A DNA stretch of 64,000 nt from the NCBI GenBank assembly GCA_904066235.2, contig CAJFCV020000006.1, positions 7,068,001 to 7,132,000 of the forward strand. Direction: 5' to 3'. Position numbers and translations under genes: made by a program. The stretch's first letter is position 1. The number at the start of each line of letters is the position of its first letter. The notes below the pieces were generated by a model that was not told where the DNA came from, did not search any database, and worked only from the letters and a program-made list of their open reading frames with translations. Origin of the DNA: Bursaphelenchus xylophilus. Taxonomy: Eukaryota; Nematoda; Chromadorea; Rhabditida; Aphelenchoididae. Shown piece by piece: positions 35,920 through 46,020 of this stretch.

Positions 35920-36083
35920 TGAGAGATTTGCTTACAAACAAATTTACAAACAACCCCGCTGGTCCGATTTGTCTCACAGCGAAACCTTTTTCGCCAAAAA
36001 ATAATTTTACGTGGAAATTTTTTTTGTTGAAGTTCGCTAAATCCAAGAATCTGGTTTTTCGGCAGCGTGAGTATATATTACCG

Positions 36084-37193
36084 ATGGCCGACGCATTATA
36101 CGAATTAAGAAATTATTATTACATTGGGGCTTATCAGCAATGTGCAAAGGAAGCTCAGGTAAGTTTCTGATTTGTATATGATTAATTTTTTAGAAGACTA
36201 ATGTCAAAACGGACAGAGAGCGATTGGAGAAGGACGTGTTTCTCTTCCGGGCTTACATTGCTCTTGGAAAGAGCTCAGTCGTTTTGTCAGAAATCTCAGC
36301 CGATGTTAAGGAAGATGTAATGAAGGCAGTTCGCTTGTTAGGCCTATACAAGTCTCAGACCAGCAAGTGAGTTATCTGGTTTCACGGCAACGTCTTTTTA
36401 GGGAAAGAGTTGTTGTTCAGGTGGAAGAATTGGCAAACAATACCGTCGATGATCTGGCTTTGGTTATCCTGGGATCAATCTTGCTCAGCGATAATGTGAG
36501 TTGTTTCATTCGTTGCGAAAACAAGTATTTACAATTAGAAACATGAGGAGGCTTACAAAGTCTTGAAGAGGGCAGACCTGTTGGAAGCTCGTGCGCTTAC
36601 TATCCAGACATTACTGGCCATTAACCGCTTCGATCTCGCCTTGTAAGTATTTTTCAATTTAAAGGTAGCCTTTTAGGAAAAACTTGAAGCAAATGCAAGA
36701 AGTAGACGAGGATGCGACTCTCACTCAGCTGGCACTTGCCTGGCTTTACATTTCTAACGTGAGTATAGTCAAAATCACTTGTGTAATTTTATTTTAGGGT
36801 AAAGAAAAGCTACAGGACGCTTTTTACATCTATCAGGAGATGATTGACAAATTTGGTGCCACTGCTGACCTGCTAGTGTCTCAGTCAGCAGTTAAAATCT
36901 TGAAGAATGAAATCCCTGAAGCTGAGAATCTGCTTCAGCTTGCTGAAGAAAAGGATTCTGGATCGGCTGCTGTTCTGATCAATCAGTTCTTAGTTAGCAG
37001 TGTTCTGCATAAAAATGATGATGTAGGTTTTGTTTGTCGTGTTTCTCATTATTTATGATTGCTTTCTTCAGTCTACACCATACATTTTCAGGTTTTGAGT
37101 CGCATTCTAACGCAATTAAAGGCTGAGCATTCAGATCTGGCATGGGTGAAGAGTTATCTGGAAAAGGAACAACTGTTCGATGAACTGGATTAA
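36084..37193 (+). CDS. COPE: Coatomer subunit epsilon (COPE)
   Basis: Epsilon-COP stabilises alpha-COP in the COPI coat for Golgi-to-ER transport. Start MADALYELRNYYYIGAYQQC at 36084; stop at 37193. It is TPR-like helical throughout: RDVFLFRAYIALG-type repeats, NNTVDDLALVILGSILL, HEEAYKVLKRADLLEARALTI, EVDEDATLTQLALAWLYIS, KLQDAFYIYQEMIDKFGAT, PEAENLLQLAEEKDSG, and the C-terminal LKAEHSDLAWVKSYLEKE. Six introns, mostly about 40-65 bp, join in frame and give about 290 residues, normal for the family. Confidence 0.92.
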
Positions 37194-37422
37194 ATGTGAT
37201 AAACAAATGTATTTTAACCCGATAAATTAATGTAATTAATTTTGGTCTATATTTTCGGGCGCAGCTCGAAAACAAGCTGAAACTTAGGTCCGGCGAGCTG
37301 CGAACGCTTGTTCTATATATGAAAATTGCATTCTGCGCGAAAATTACATTACCAGAAATCGAGGGTAAGCACCGTTTCTATGCACCTAAAACACATAAAA
37401 GAACAGTCAAAAGTGCCTCTTG

Positions 37423-37565
37423 CTAGTCCTTCCGGAAAGTCGCCGGACGGAAATCGGCGACATGCACTCCGCGAAAACGAAAGTTCACTTTGCACTGTGC
37501 AATTTTTGGCTTTTTGCACAGTGCAAACGTCAATAATCAGTCCGGCGACTTTCCGGAAGGACTAG
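37423..37565. mobile_element. Small palindromic MITE, left of giant foldback
   Basis: CTAGTCCTTCCGGAAAGTCG is mirrored by its inverse at 37546-37565. The middle has TTTGCACTGTGCAA and TTTTTGCACAGTGCAA. A related copy is at 42659-42854. Confidence 0.7.
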
Positions 37566-38603
37566 TATAAGCTATCTTTTAAGATAACCCCTCACACATC
37601 ATTCCGAACTTTTTTGTGAGGAAAATCCGGTGTCAAAAAAGCAAATTTTTTTAACAGCTAGAGGCGCCTCAAACATGGCATATGCGCAAAAATATTTCAG
37701 GTCTGAGAACGAAATTCCCTAATTCGGAACGATCTGAAAGGCATGAAACAACATTTTTGGTACACTACTCCTTGATAGGGAGAAGAAAAATATGTTGCAA
37801 AAAAATCTTCGATTTTTGCACTTTAGGCAAAAAAACCGCGATTTTGTGCCGAAAAGTGGGGCTTTAGCCATAAAAAGGAACCATGGGAGGGAATGACATA
37901 ATTCGCAACTATGTTATACAGCATCAAATTTCCTACAAAATAGGAACTTTCGTTTTTTCAAAAGTATACGGTAAAGTGCAGTTCTGAGGCATCAAAAGTA
38001 AGAAATACCATTTTTTAAATCATTTTTCCCGGCCTTTGTAAGCCGTTAAAACGGAGTTTTTACAACTTCGAAAAAACGACCAACTCAGAATCTTTTGATA
38101 TTTTGCATAGCTGTTCTACTATCTTAGACGAACGTCAGTACACAGTTTTAGTTTCGGAATTTACCGTACACGGGGGTTACGGTAGGTGCAATTTTTAGAA
38201 AGATTGGGCTCGTACGTAAAAACCCCGAAGAGTAAAAGGGCGAAACTTCGTTGTTTTACGTTTTCGACCATGGGGAACATTTTCATAATTGACACTTTCG
38301 CCGTAGGATGTTGCCTTCGACTACTTTGAAAAATACCAAGGTACCATATTGAATGTAACTTTTTTGCAGAGAACTTGTCTCAACTTTTGAAACCTTTTAA
38401 AAATACTTTGACATAGATGTAACAACATATCAAAAATGCGCGAAAATAAAAGGGGTGGTTTTGGAGTTACGGTACTTTGATTGTGGCCCGAACGGTATAT
38501 AAGAGCGAAGGAATAAGAATTTTTTCTCGAGCTCGAGAATGTTTGCTGGATTCGCTACCAATTTCAAAAAGTAGCGGAAATCTCAATTTGCAACCTCCAA
38601 AAA

Positions 38604-38700
38604 AGGCGTCGGAAGCAAATCGGCCATTTTGCGACGGCGCAAAATTGGGAGGTAGCAAATCGGCCATTTCGCGACGGCGCAAAATTGGGAGGTAGCAAAT
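38604..38700 (+). repeat. 40-bp tandem repeat
   Basis: Two full units beginning GCAAATCGGCCATTTTGCGA and ending TTGGGAGGTA, then a partial third (GCAAATCCATGG). It lies in the arm of the giant foldback. Confidence 0.75.
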
Positions 38701-38884
38701 CCATGGATTTGCGACGTCCCAAAATAAGCTCCGCCCCCTCAGTTTTTCAGCCATCACTTTTTTTCTTTTTTGACGGAAAAACACCGTTCAAGGTGAAAAT
38801 TTTAGCTTATAAATCGTACATTTACGATACTATGAAAGAAAAAACGTCCCTCGATTCATTAAAACATTTATTGTAAAATGACGT

Positions 38885-39525
38885 ACATTTCATGAAGAAT
38901 ATATTTTATTTTTTCCACAATTTTGTCCAAATATGGCCGGAGAGTCAATGGATGGGGCTGAAGAACATTTGTTTTTCCACAATATTCTCCAGAGATGGCC
39001 CAAGAGTCAATGGCTGGGGTTGATGAACATGGCCGCATATGGATCTTCCTGGAAATCAAAAGCAATATAACATTTCCTTCTAATTTTTAGAAAAAAAGAC
39101 CTTCATATTTACCTCATAGTGCATGTGTCTAATCCGACCATCGAAATGGACATAGTCTTGGGCAAAAATACGACCGACGAGAGTGAAATTGTTTCCAGGT
39201 AACAATTTCAATCTCTAAATTACCTAAAAACAAAGTAATAATACTTAAATCAAATCTTACCTCCTTTAGCAACTACCACACGACTTGTCCTTTGTCCGAT
39301 TTCATTGTTTCGGCCTCCTGAAAACGATCTATAACGCTCTTGCCAGCAATAATGTAGAAAAAATTGGAAATCTCGTCCAAAATCAAAAAATAATAACAAA
39401 TCAGCTTACCATGGAGTCAAAAAGCCTTGTTTTCCAGCCAATCTCGTCCCCGAGTCGTTTTATCTTCACATTCAGCTTCTCTGATCAATTGGCCAACTTC
39501 AACAGAAGGAAACATAAGAAAAGAA
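38885..39525 (-). pseudogene. Decayed multi-exon gene in foldback core (minus)
   Basis: Four exon-like blocks with proper GT/AG borders can be read on the minus strand. They are EKLNVKIKRLGDEIGWKTRL (near 39420-39495), EAETMKSDKGQVVW followed by a TAG (near 39270-39310), RLKLLPGNNFTLVGRIFAQD and YVHFDGRIRHMHYE (about 39115-39215), and EDPYAAMFINPSH to a stop (about 39010-39050). The phases agree except for the one nonsense codon. I do not recognise the family. A captured or dead gene copy is the simplest reading. Confidence 0.4.
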
Positions 39526-40130
39526 GAAAAAAGAATTTATGAAGTGGCGAATATTTTCGCGGCCCGTGAAAACGAAATGCCACGGATTTTAGGTCGAATT
39601 TTCATGGGATTTCTGTTCATTCAATCCGAATTGAAGGCAACCGAGGGCCGAATTCATGGTTGGACATTTAGGTAAGCTTTTTTCTTGGTATTTTATTGTT
39701 TTAGCAGAGTAACAAGGATGTCTTCGGCCGTATCAATCAAACATCCTACCGTTTTTGGCCAGTCGAACCGTTTGAAAGAGTTGTTGAAGCAGGTTTCTCC
39801 GATTTCTGTATTTGGCCATTGTTTATGTAAGCTTTACTGTTTGTATATTGTTTTTTAGTATGAAGACAAGGATCAGAATGTGTCGGTTTTATCAATAAGA
39901 TATGGTTCGAGCAAGATGCGCCAAAATGGAGAAGTCTCTTGGTCAAATTTAAAAAGAATGGAGTGTGGGATCGATGCGTTGACGAGAAATTCCTTGAAGA
40001 CAGAATTGTCCACTATATCCGACACAGAAGGCCATATATTGGAGACCACATGAGGATATATCGAAGATGTGCACGAAATGGTTGTGGGTCTACAAGATTG
40101 TAAGGAAGATTTTTATTTGATTTTATTGCT
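39505..40130 (+). pseudogene. Coding-like exons in foldback core (plus)
   Basis: Plus-strand blocks with GTAAG donors and TTTTAG acceptors include IYEVANIFAARENEMPRILG with GRIFMGFLFIQSELKATEGR, then SNKDVFGRINQTSYRFWPVE, then KIWFEQDAPKWRSLLVKFKK and RIVHYIRHRRPYIGDHMRIY. Phases do not join cleanly between the blocks, so at least one frameshift is present. Not recognised; possibly a degenerate element-encoded protein. Confidence 0.35.
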
Positions 40131-40281
40131 TTAGGAGAAACATGACGGGCCCAATCAAAAGCCGCGGCTACTTCTGTCCTAGCCGCACATCAGATCCGGG
40201 AAGTCCCCAGCAGATCCAGGACCTCCCCGGCGGTTCCAGGTCCGTGTCTCCACAAGGACTTGCAAGATTGTCTATTTCATC

Positions 40282-40307
40282 CCTGGCCATATCGCGATAT
40301 GGCCAGG
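40282..40307. repeat. Perfect 26-bp palindrome
   Basis: The half-site CCTGGCCATATCG is followed immediately by its exact inverse, with no spacer. Confidence 0.9.
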
Positions 40308-40344
40308 TCGTATTTATTAGAGATTTTGTTAGTCTTTCTATTGG

Positions 40345-40628
40345 CCATATAAGGCGCGTGCGTTCTACTTCTCTGCGGACTTCCTCGCAGAAAACCCGCA
40401 TTTCTTGTCTGTGGGTCCGCTAGACAAGAAATGTGCAATTCTTGGCTGAGCAGAGAAAAAAAGAAAAAAATCTTCACGGGGAGAGAGCAGAAAATTGCGC
40501 AATATTGCGCAATGTTACGCAATTTTAGACAAGAATTGCGCGTTTCTTGTCTAGCGGGCCCACAGACAAGAAATGCGGGTTTTCTGCGAGGAAGTCCGAA
40601 GAGAAGTAGAACGCACGCGCCTTATATG
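40345..40628. mobile_element. MITE with ~100 bp inverted arms
   Basis: CATATAAGGCGCGTGCGTTC is mirrored at the right end (CGCACGCGCCTTATATG). The arms also share GAAAACCCGCATTTCTTGTC. A decayed relative fills an IFT172 intron at about 56772-57000. Confidence 0.75.
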
Positions 40629-41154
40629 TTAAGCTTTATTATTGTTTACCTTTGTGTTTCCAAGACGCTGTATTTTTGTCTATTTAGTCGTGCAAGAATT
40701 ATTTTATATCGATTTAAATGTAAAATATCTGTTTCCTCTCTTACGTCTTGTTATTTTTCGGATTATTTGTTTTAATAAATTGTTATTGTCAAGAAAAATG
40801 TATGGGAGTTGTGAATAGTGCTTTATACACTCGAAATATATTCAAAACGGTAAACAGGAGAGCTGGAAAAAGATTTCCGCCGGAGTGGGCGGAGTCAATT
40901 TGGGAGGTCGCAAATCCACGGATTTGCTACCTACCAATTCCGCGCTGTCGCAAAAACGTCGTTTTGCTACCTCCTCTCTCGCGGAGGTAGCGAAAACGCC
41001 GATTCGCGACCGACTTTTTTCGGAGGTCGCGAAAAAAGGATTCGCTACCGAGACCACGTCGCAAATCGATCGTTTCGCTACTTTTTGAAATTGGTAGCGA
41101 ATCCAGCAAACATTCTCGAGCTCGAGAAAAAATTCTTATTCCTTCGCTCTTATA

Positions 41155-41713
41155 TCAAAATATCATTTTTTTCAAAATAGGTGTAAAAGAGCCGCATATA
41201 TCGCCAAAATACGTTTTCGACCATGGGGAACATTTTTGTAATTAACACTTTTTCTGTAGGATGTCGTCTTCGAACACTTGGAAAATGACCAAGGTACCAT
41301 GGTCAATATAACTTTTCGGCATTCTACTTGTCTCAACTTTTGAAACCTCTCAAAAATACTTTGACATGTATGTAACAACATATCAAAAATGCACGAAAAT
41401 AAAAGGGGTGGTTTTGGAGTTATGGTACTTTGAATGTTCCCGGTACCGTATAAAGTAAAATTTTATTTTCGTGCATTTTTGATATGTTGTTACATACATG
41501 TCAAAGTATTTTTGAGAGGTTTCAAAAGTTGAGACAAGTAGAATGCCGAAAAGTTATATTGACCATGGTACCTTGGTCATTTTCCAAGTAGTCGAAGACG
41601 ACATTCTACAGAAAAAGTGTTAATTACAAAAATGTTCCCTATGGTCGAAAACGTATTTTGGCGATATATGCGGCTCTTCTATACCTATTTTGAACAAAAT
41701 GATATTTTGATAT
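41155..41713. mobile_element. Nested foldback inside the giant element's right arm
   Basis: Two arms of about 275 bp (41155-41445 and 41455-41713) form a near-perfect hairpin with a loop of only 10-20 bp. The ends are CAAAATATCATTTT and its inverse. The opposite arm of the host (near 38495-38505, CGGTATATAAG) shows the uninterrupted site. Confidence 0.75.
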
Positions 41714-42658
41714 ACCGTTCGGGCCACAATCAAAGTACCGTAGCTCCAAAACCACCCCTTTTATTTTCGCGCATTTTTGATATGTTGTTACATCTATGTC
41801 AAAGTATTTTTGGAAGGTTTCAAAAGTTGAGACAAGTTCTCTGCAAAAAATTACATTCAATATGGTACCTTGGTATTTTTTAAAGTAGTCGAAGGCTACA
41901 TCCTACGGCGAAAGTGTCAATTATGAAAATGTTTCCCATGGTCGAAAACGTAAAATAGCGGGGTTTTGTGCTTTTACTCCTTGGGGTTTTTACACACGGA
42001 CCCAATCTTTCTAAAAATTGTACCTACCGTAACCCCCGTATACGGTAATTTTCAAAACTAAAAATTCACGCTGACGTTCAGCTATCATAGTACAACAACT
42101 ATGCAAAATATCAAAAGATTCTGAGTTGGTCGTTTTTTCGAAATGTCCGGCCCTTGTTATGAGAAGCTTCAATCTGTAAAAAACTCTCTTTTAAAATCCT
42201 TAAAATTTGCATAATCTCAGAGAGCGACATGTGTTTTATCGCGCTGATATTTTTCCACACTTTATTACGCCTTGTCTTAGGCGCCTCTAGCTGTTAAAAA
42301 AATCATTACAAAAAGATTCGCTTTTTTGACACCGGATTTTGCTCACAAAAAAAGTTCGGAATGATGTGCCAAATGACGAGCATTGTTCAAAACATATTTG
42401 CAAAAGGTTTCAGCGTCCAGATTGCAAAAGTACGGGCGTCTCCGTCATGTCAGAAGGGTTTCTGAAAAAAAATATAGGCTGAAATTTCGAAAAATCAGCA
42501 AAATTTCCCCAACGTGTACGTGATTGAAGCAAACGTTTTGAAAAAAACTATTGGTCATTGGATGAAACGCAAGTTTCTACACGTCGACAAGACTCTTCTC
42601 TAAACACTCAAATCGCGATTTTTTCGATAAAGGACTTCTGAAAAACTATCTTACTTTT

Positions 42659-42854
42659 ACTAGTCTGTTCGTAAAGTCGCTGGAATGTTTTCGACGACAT
42701 GCACTCCGCGAAACCGAAAGTTCACTTTGCACTGTGCAATTTTTTGCTTTTTGCACAGTGCAATAGGCTTTTTTGGGCTGTCGCCCGCACCCTGAGTTTT
42801 CTTGCACAGTGCACGTCGCCGAAATCATTCCAGCGACTTTACGAACGGACTAGT
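42659..42854. mobile_element. Small palindromic MITE, right of giant foldback
   Basis: The ACTAGTCTGTTCGTAAAGTC end is mirrored at 42835-42854. The middle TTTGCACTGTGCAA and the CATGCACTCCGCGAAA block match the copy at 37423-37565. Confidence 0.7.
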
Positions 42855-43288
42855 ACTATCACCACAAGCCAAAAAATGGTCAAAAAATGGGTACAAAAAC
42901 AGGCTCAAATGTAGGCAAAACCTGATATTTATCCAAAGTTGAAGATAGACAACGACAGAAAGATGATACTTGGTATATCGGATCTAGTTTCAAATAATAT
43001 TCTTTGTATGAATTTTTAGAGCCCTGAGGCAATCATTGCAAAATTTGATCTTCCTTCGTATAAGATGTCCACAACGAATTACAAATCGCGGGCGCAGCTC
43101 GGGATCCCATCTCAACCGCGGCTTGGACCGAACGTGGTAAATTCGGCTAGCGCTAGCCGACTCATGGAAATTGGACAGAGTGAAATACAACTGAAAGAAA
43201 TTGGACAGTGAGAAAGCATTCGACTGATTTCTTGTTTCTCTCTTTATACAAGAGAGACTTGTAAGAGCTACTGTTTTTAAATTTGGGA
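42855..43288. other. Intergenic region upstream of APC5
   Basis: It contains a 48-codon plus-strand frame at about 43065-43211 starting MSTTNYKSRAQLGIPSQPRL. I see no supporting evidence for it as a gene. The rest probably holds the APC5 promoter. Confidence 0.3.
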
Positions 43289-45472
43289 ATGTCGTCGAAT
43301 CTGGAGAAGGTTTATCAGCAGATACGATGTATAAAAAGTCGCCCAAGGGAGGTTCTATCGTTTGATGAGATCCAGGACCTGTTGGAGGATGCCAAGAAGG
43401 AGAATTACGACGATAGTATTGTTGTAAGTGAATGATATCTGCATTAAATACTTTTTAGCATTTGCTTGAAGCATACAACTACATACGAATTGGATGTTTT
43501 GAAGAAGCCCTATTTAGTGTAGTTGCATTCTTCGATTATTATGAGAATTCACTACCAAAAAAAGGAGACAGAAAGTATGAAAGACGGTATAGCACCCTCA
43601 AGCATGGACTAGTTTTGGTGGCAACTTTACACAGATTTTTCGGCAGTTAGTAAGTTATTTTAACGTGAGTTATCTTCTTAGTCTCCCCGGGTCGGCATTG
43701 TTAACACAAGCGACAGCCAACGCTCATGATAATCATGATGTCTCGGAGTATCGATTCTGTATGCTTGAAGAACGGGCGTACAATTTAAATGCTGTTCAGA
43801 CATCCATGAATCCGGCTCTGCGTAGAAACATCGACGATCCTTATTACAGTAAGTTTACTTGTTTCTATTTCATTTTTTTAGTGGAAGATCTAAACAAAAG
43901 ATTTCTAACTCGATTTCATTCCGATCAAGTCCACTTACCGTCTATGGGATTGGAAGAAGCATTTAGGACTTTCATCGCTGCAGGATTTGCACACAAATCG
44001 CCTCGGTTTAAAGCCATTGCACAACATTTCCGAATGGGCCTGGTTTTTATAAACGCGTTGCATTGTGCTAGGACGTGTGATAATCTGGAGAAGTAAGTTC
44101 AATAGTTTCGGAAAATTTTTGAGCCTTGTAATACCAACCTGGTAAAAATGTGCCAAAGGGTTCCCGAGAACTTCCAGAACCTTTTTTTAAGTCACTTTTG
44201 ATTCAATTTTAGTTTGTCGAAGTATCTAAATGTTTGTTTGGAAAACGAAATAGCAAGTCAATGGAGAATGTATGCCAACGATATTGAAGATGGAGCACTA
44301 GCAATTCATAGCACCGTTGTTCTGGCTAACGGATGTACTGCCTTGGAAGAGAAACACCGATTTCTCCGAGATGACGAACTTCCGGAAAAAGTGACAGAAG
44401 GTGAAGTAAGTAGAGTTCCACAAGTGTTTCCATTTTTAGCTGATTATGGGGGTAAATGCCGCTTATGCGTATGCTTGTCAAGGGCTGTTTGATAACGCTA
44501 AGAGTGTTCTATCAGGCCTCAGAAAGAATTTTCCATCCGCAAGCAATCCTATGGTAAGATTATTTTTGCCAGACCGGTTTACTTATAGCTTTCCATCCAC
44601 TGGCAACTAGCAGAACAATGTATTTTATATGATTGTGAGTTCTTTCGAGGGGAATTCGAGAAATGTGAAGAGAGATTGCCCTATCTAAACGAATATTCGC
44701 AGCCGGAATCTCTGTTCAGGTAAATCAATTCGAGCAAATAAATATTGTTTAGGAAATGTATGCTCGACTGCGCGTTCGGGTGCTACAAAGAAGAAGAACT
44801 CCTCGAATTCTTATCAAGTATTCGTAAAAGTAGTGACCCTCATCTAAAGATTAGAGCAAGGATTGCCTTAGGAAATTTGAAGGTGGTTAATGGAGATGTT
44901 GAAAATGGAATTTCAAACCTGGAAAGAGCTTCAGCTTCGGCCAAAAGACTTAAACTATCCTTCTTGGAGGCTTCAGCCAAAAGGAGATTAGCTTTCGCTT
45001 ATGTGAGTTAATAACTCTAGAAAGGTTTCTGGTGATTTTATGGGTGTATTATTTTACTTCAGATATGTCGACAAGACTTCCAGAAAGCCAGTTCTATACT
45101 ACTGTCGCTTGAGATGGTATTTGAGGACGTCGATGTTGTTGCCGTTGAAAGGTTCCTCTATTATTCCACATGGCTTGAGTTGTTTAACCAAAAAGCGGTT
45201 AGAGAACCTCTAAACGCCGATGAGAGTAAGCGTTTAAAGATTTTTTAACAGTACTGTGTATAGAAATGTCATCCTTCCGCTTTATAATGAAGGCGGCCAA
45301 CTCCATTCCCCACAAAGGATTCCCTTTATTGGAGTCTGAATTGTATCTCAAGGCATGCTTTTTTGTCCACGATCACTGCAGCAATCTGGTATTAGCGAAT
45401 GTACTAGCAAAACTCAGAGAATCAACGGGAATTGAACTTGTAACTAATTCTTTCAATTACTTTGTTCTGTAA
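43289..45472 (+). CDS. APC5: Anaphase-promoting complex subunit 5 (APC5)-like TPR protein
   Basis: APC5 is a scaffold subunit of the APC/C ubiquitin ligase (C. elegans gfi-3). Start MSSNLEKVYQQIRC at 43289; stop at 45472; about ten exons and 570-600 residues. Features pointing to APC5 are an early helix pair (YNYIRIGCFEEALFSVVAFF), LVLVATLHRFFGS with ALLTQATANAHDNHDVSEYR, SQWRMYANDIEDGALAIHST at the position of the vertebrate WRLYGRSTMALQ motif, AAYAYACQGLFDNAKSVLSG, and several TPR-like helices (IRARIALGNLKVVNGDVENG). Overall identity looks low, so the assignment rests on order and motif match. AATAAA at 45522-45527 is a likely poly(A) signal. Confidence 0.72.
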
Positions 45473-46020
45473 ATACAGCTGATTCGAGAAGCAATGTTCA
45501 ATTTAATTTATATGGGTATTGAATAAATGCTTTCGTTTTCATATGGTCGGAATATCTAGCAATTGTGTAACAGAAGTGATGATTGAATAAGGGCCTTCGT
45601 CAGCGATTGTCAGGCGTATCAGAAGGATTACAAATTATCAGACAAACTCTTCTCGGAATTGCATTCTTCGTCGAAAATCGCAGTTCAGTGAACTAATGTA
45701 TGTCATCTATTTTTTGTATAGTCAGAATTAGTTCATTCAGCAGAACCTCCAGGAACTCTTCCAGCGATGTATTGATTCGAATTTTGGCATAACGTTGCAG
45801 TTGTTCTCTAAATTTTTTCGGGCCTCGATTTAGGTTTTTTGTTTGCACGCAGAACTGACTGAAAAAGAATATTACATATGAGAAGTCTTGACGCGTAGTT
45901 TTTGCTTTTAACCTTGGGTTGATTGTATTTTTTATTTCAGGTGTTCTAGACGCCGAATCCTGTACATTTGTGTATAATTATTTGTACATTTTTGTAAATA
46001 GTGTGCTTATATTGTTAGAG
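45473..46020. promoter_or_regulatory. Intergenic region between APC5 and PUF genes
   Basis: 548 bp with the APC5 poly(A) signal near its start. A T-rich tract and TTGTTAGAG just before the PUF ATG could be a trans-splice acceptor. No other gene is visible. Confidence 0.4.

Larger units (their letters stand above)
37594..42368. mobile_element. Giant 4.8 kb foldback element
   Basis: The left arm (37594 to about 38740) and right arm (about 40880 to 42368) are inverted copies. The outer ends are CACATCATTCCGAACTTTTT and its inverse; the inner parts share CTCGAGCTCGAG and TTCGCTACCAATTTCAAAAA. The arms are over 1.1 kb with moderate divergence. The right arm is interrupted by a second foldback of the same family (41155-41713). 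The core (about 38870-40880) has decayed coding-like exons, a 26-bp palindrome and a smaller MITE. A fragment of the family is at 62955-63290. Confidence 0.75.

Noticed and set aside
42990..43346. 118-codon minus-strand ORF overlapping the APC5 start
   Set aside because: No homology signs and it overlaps the APC5 first exon; regarded as chance.
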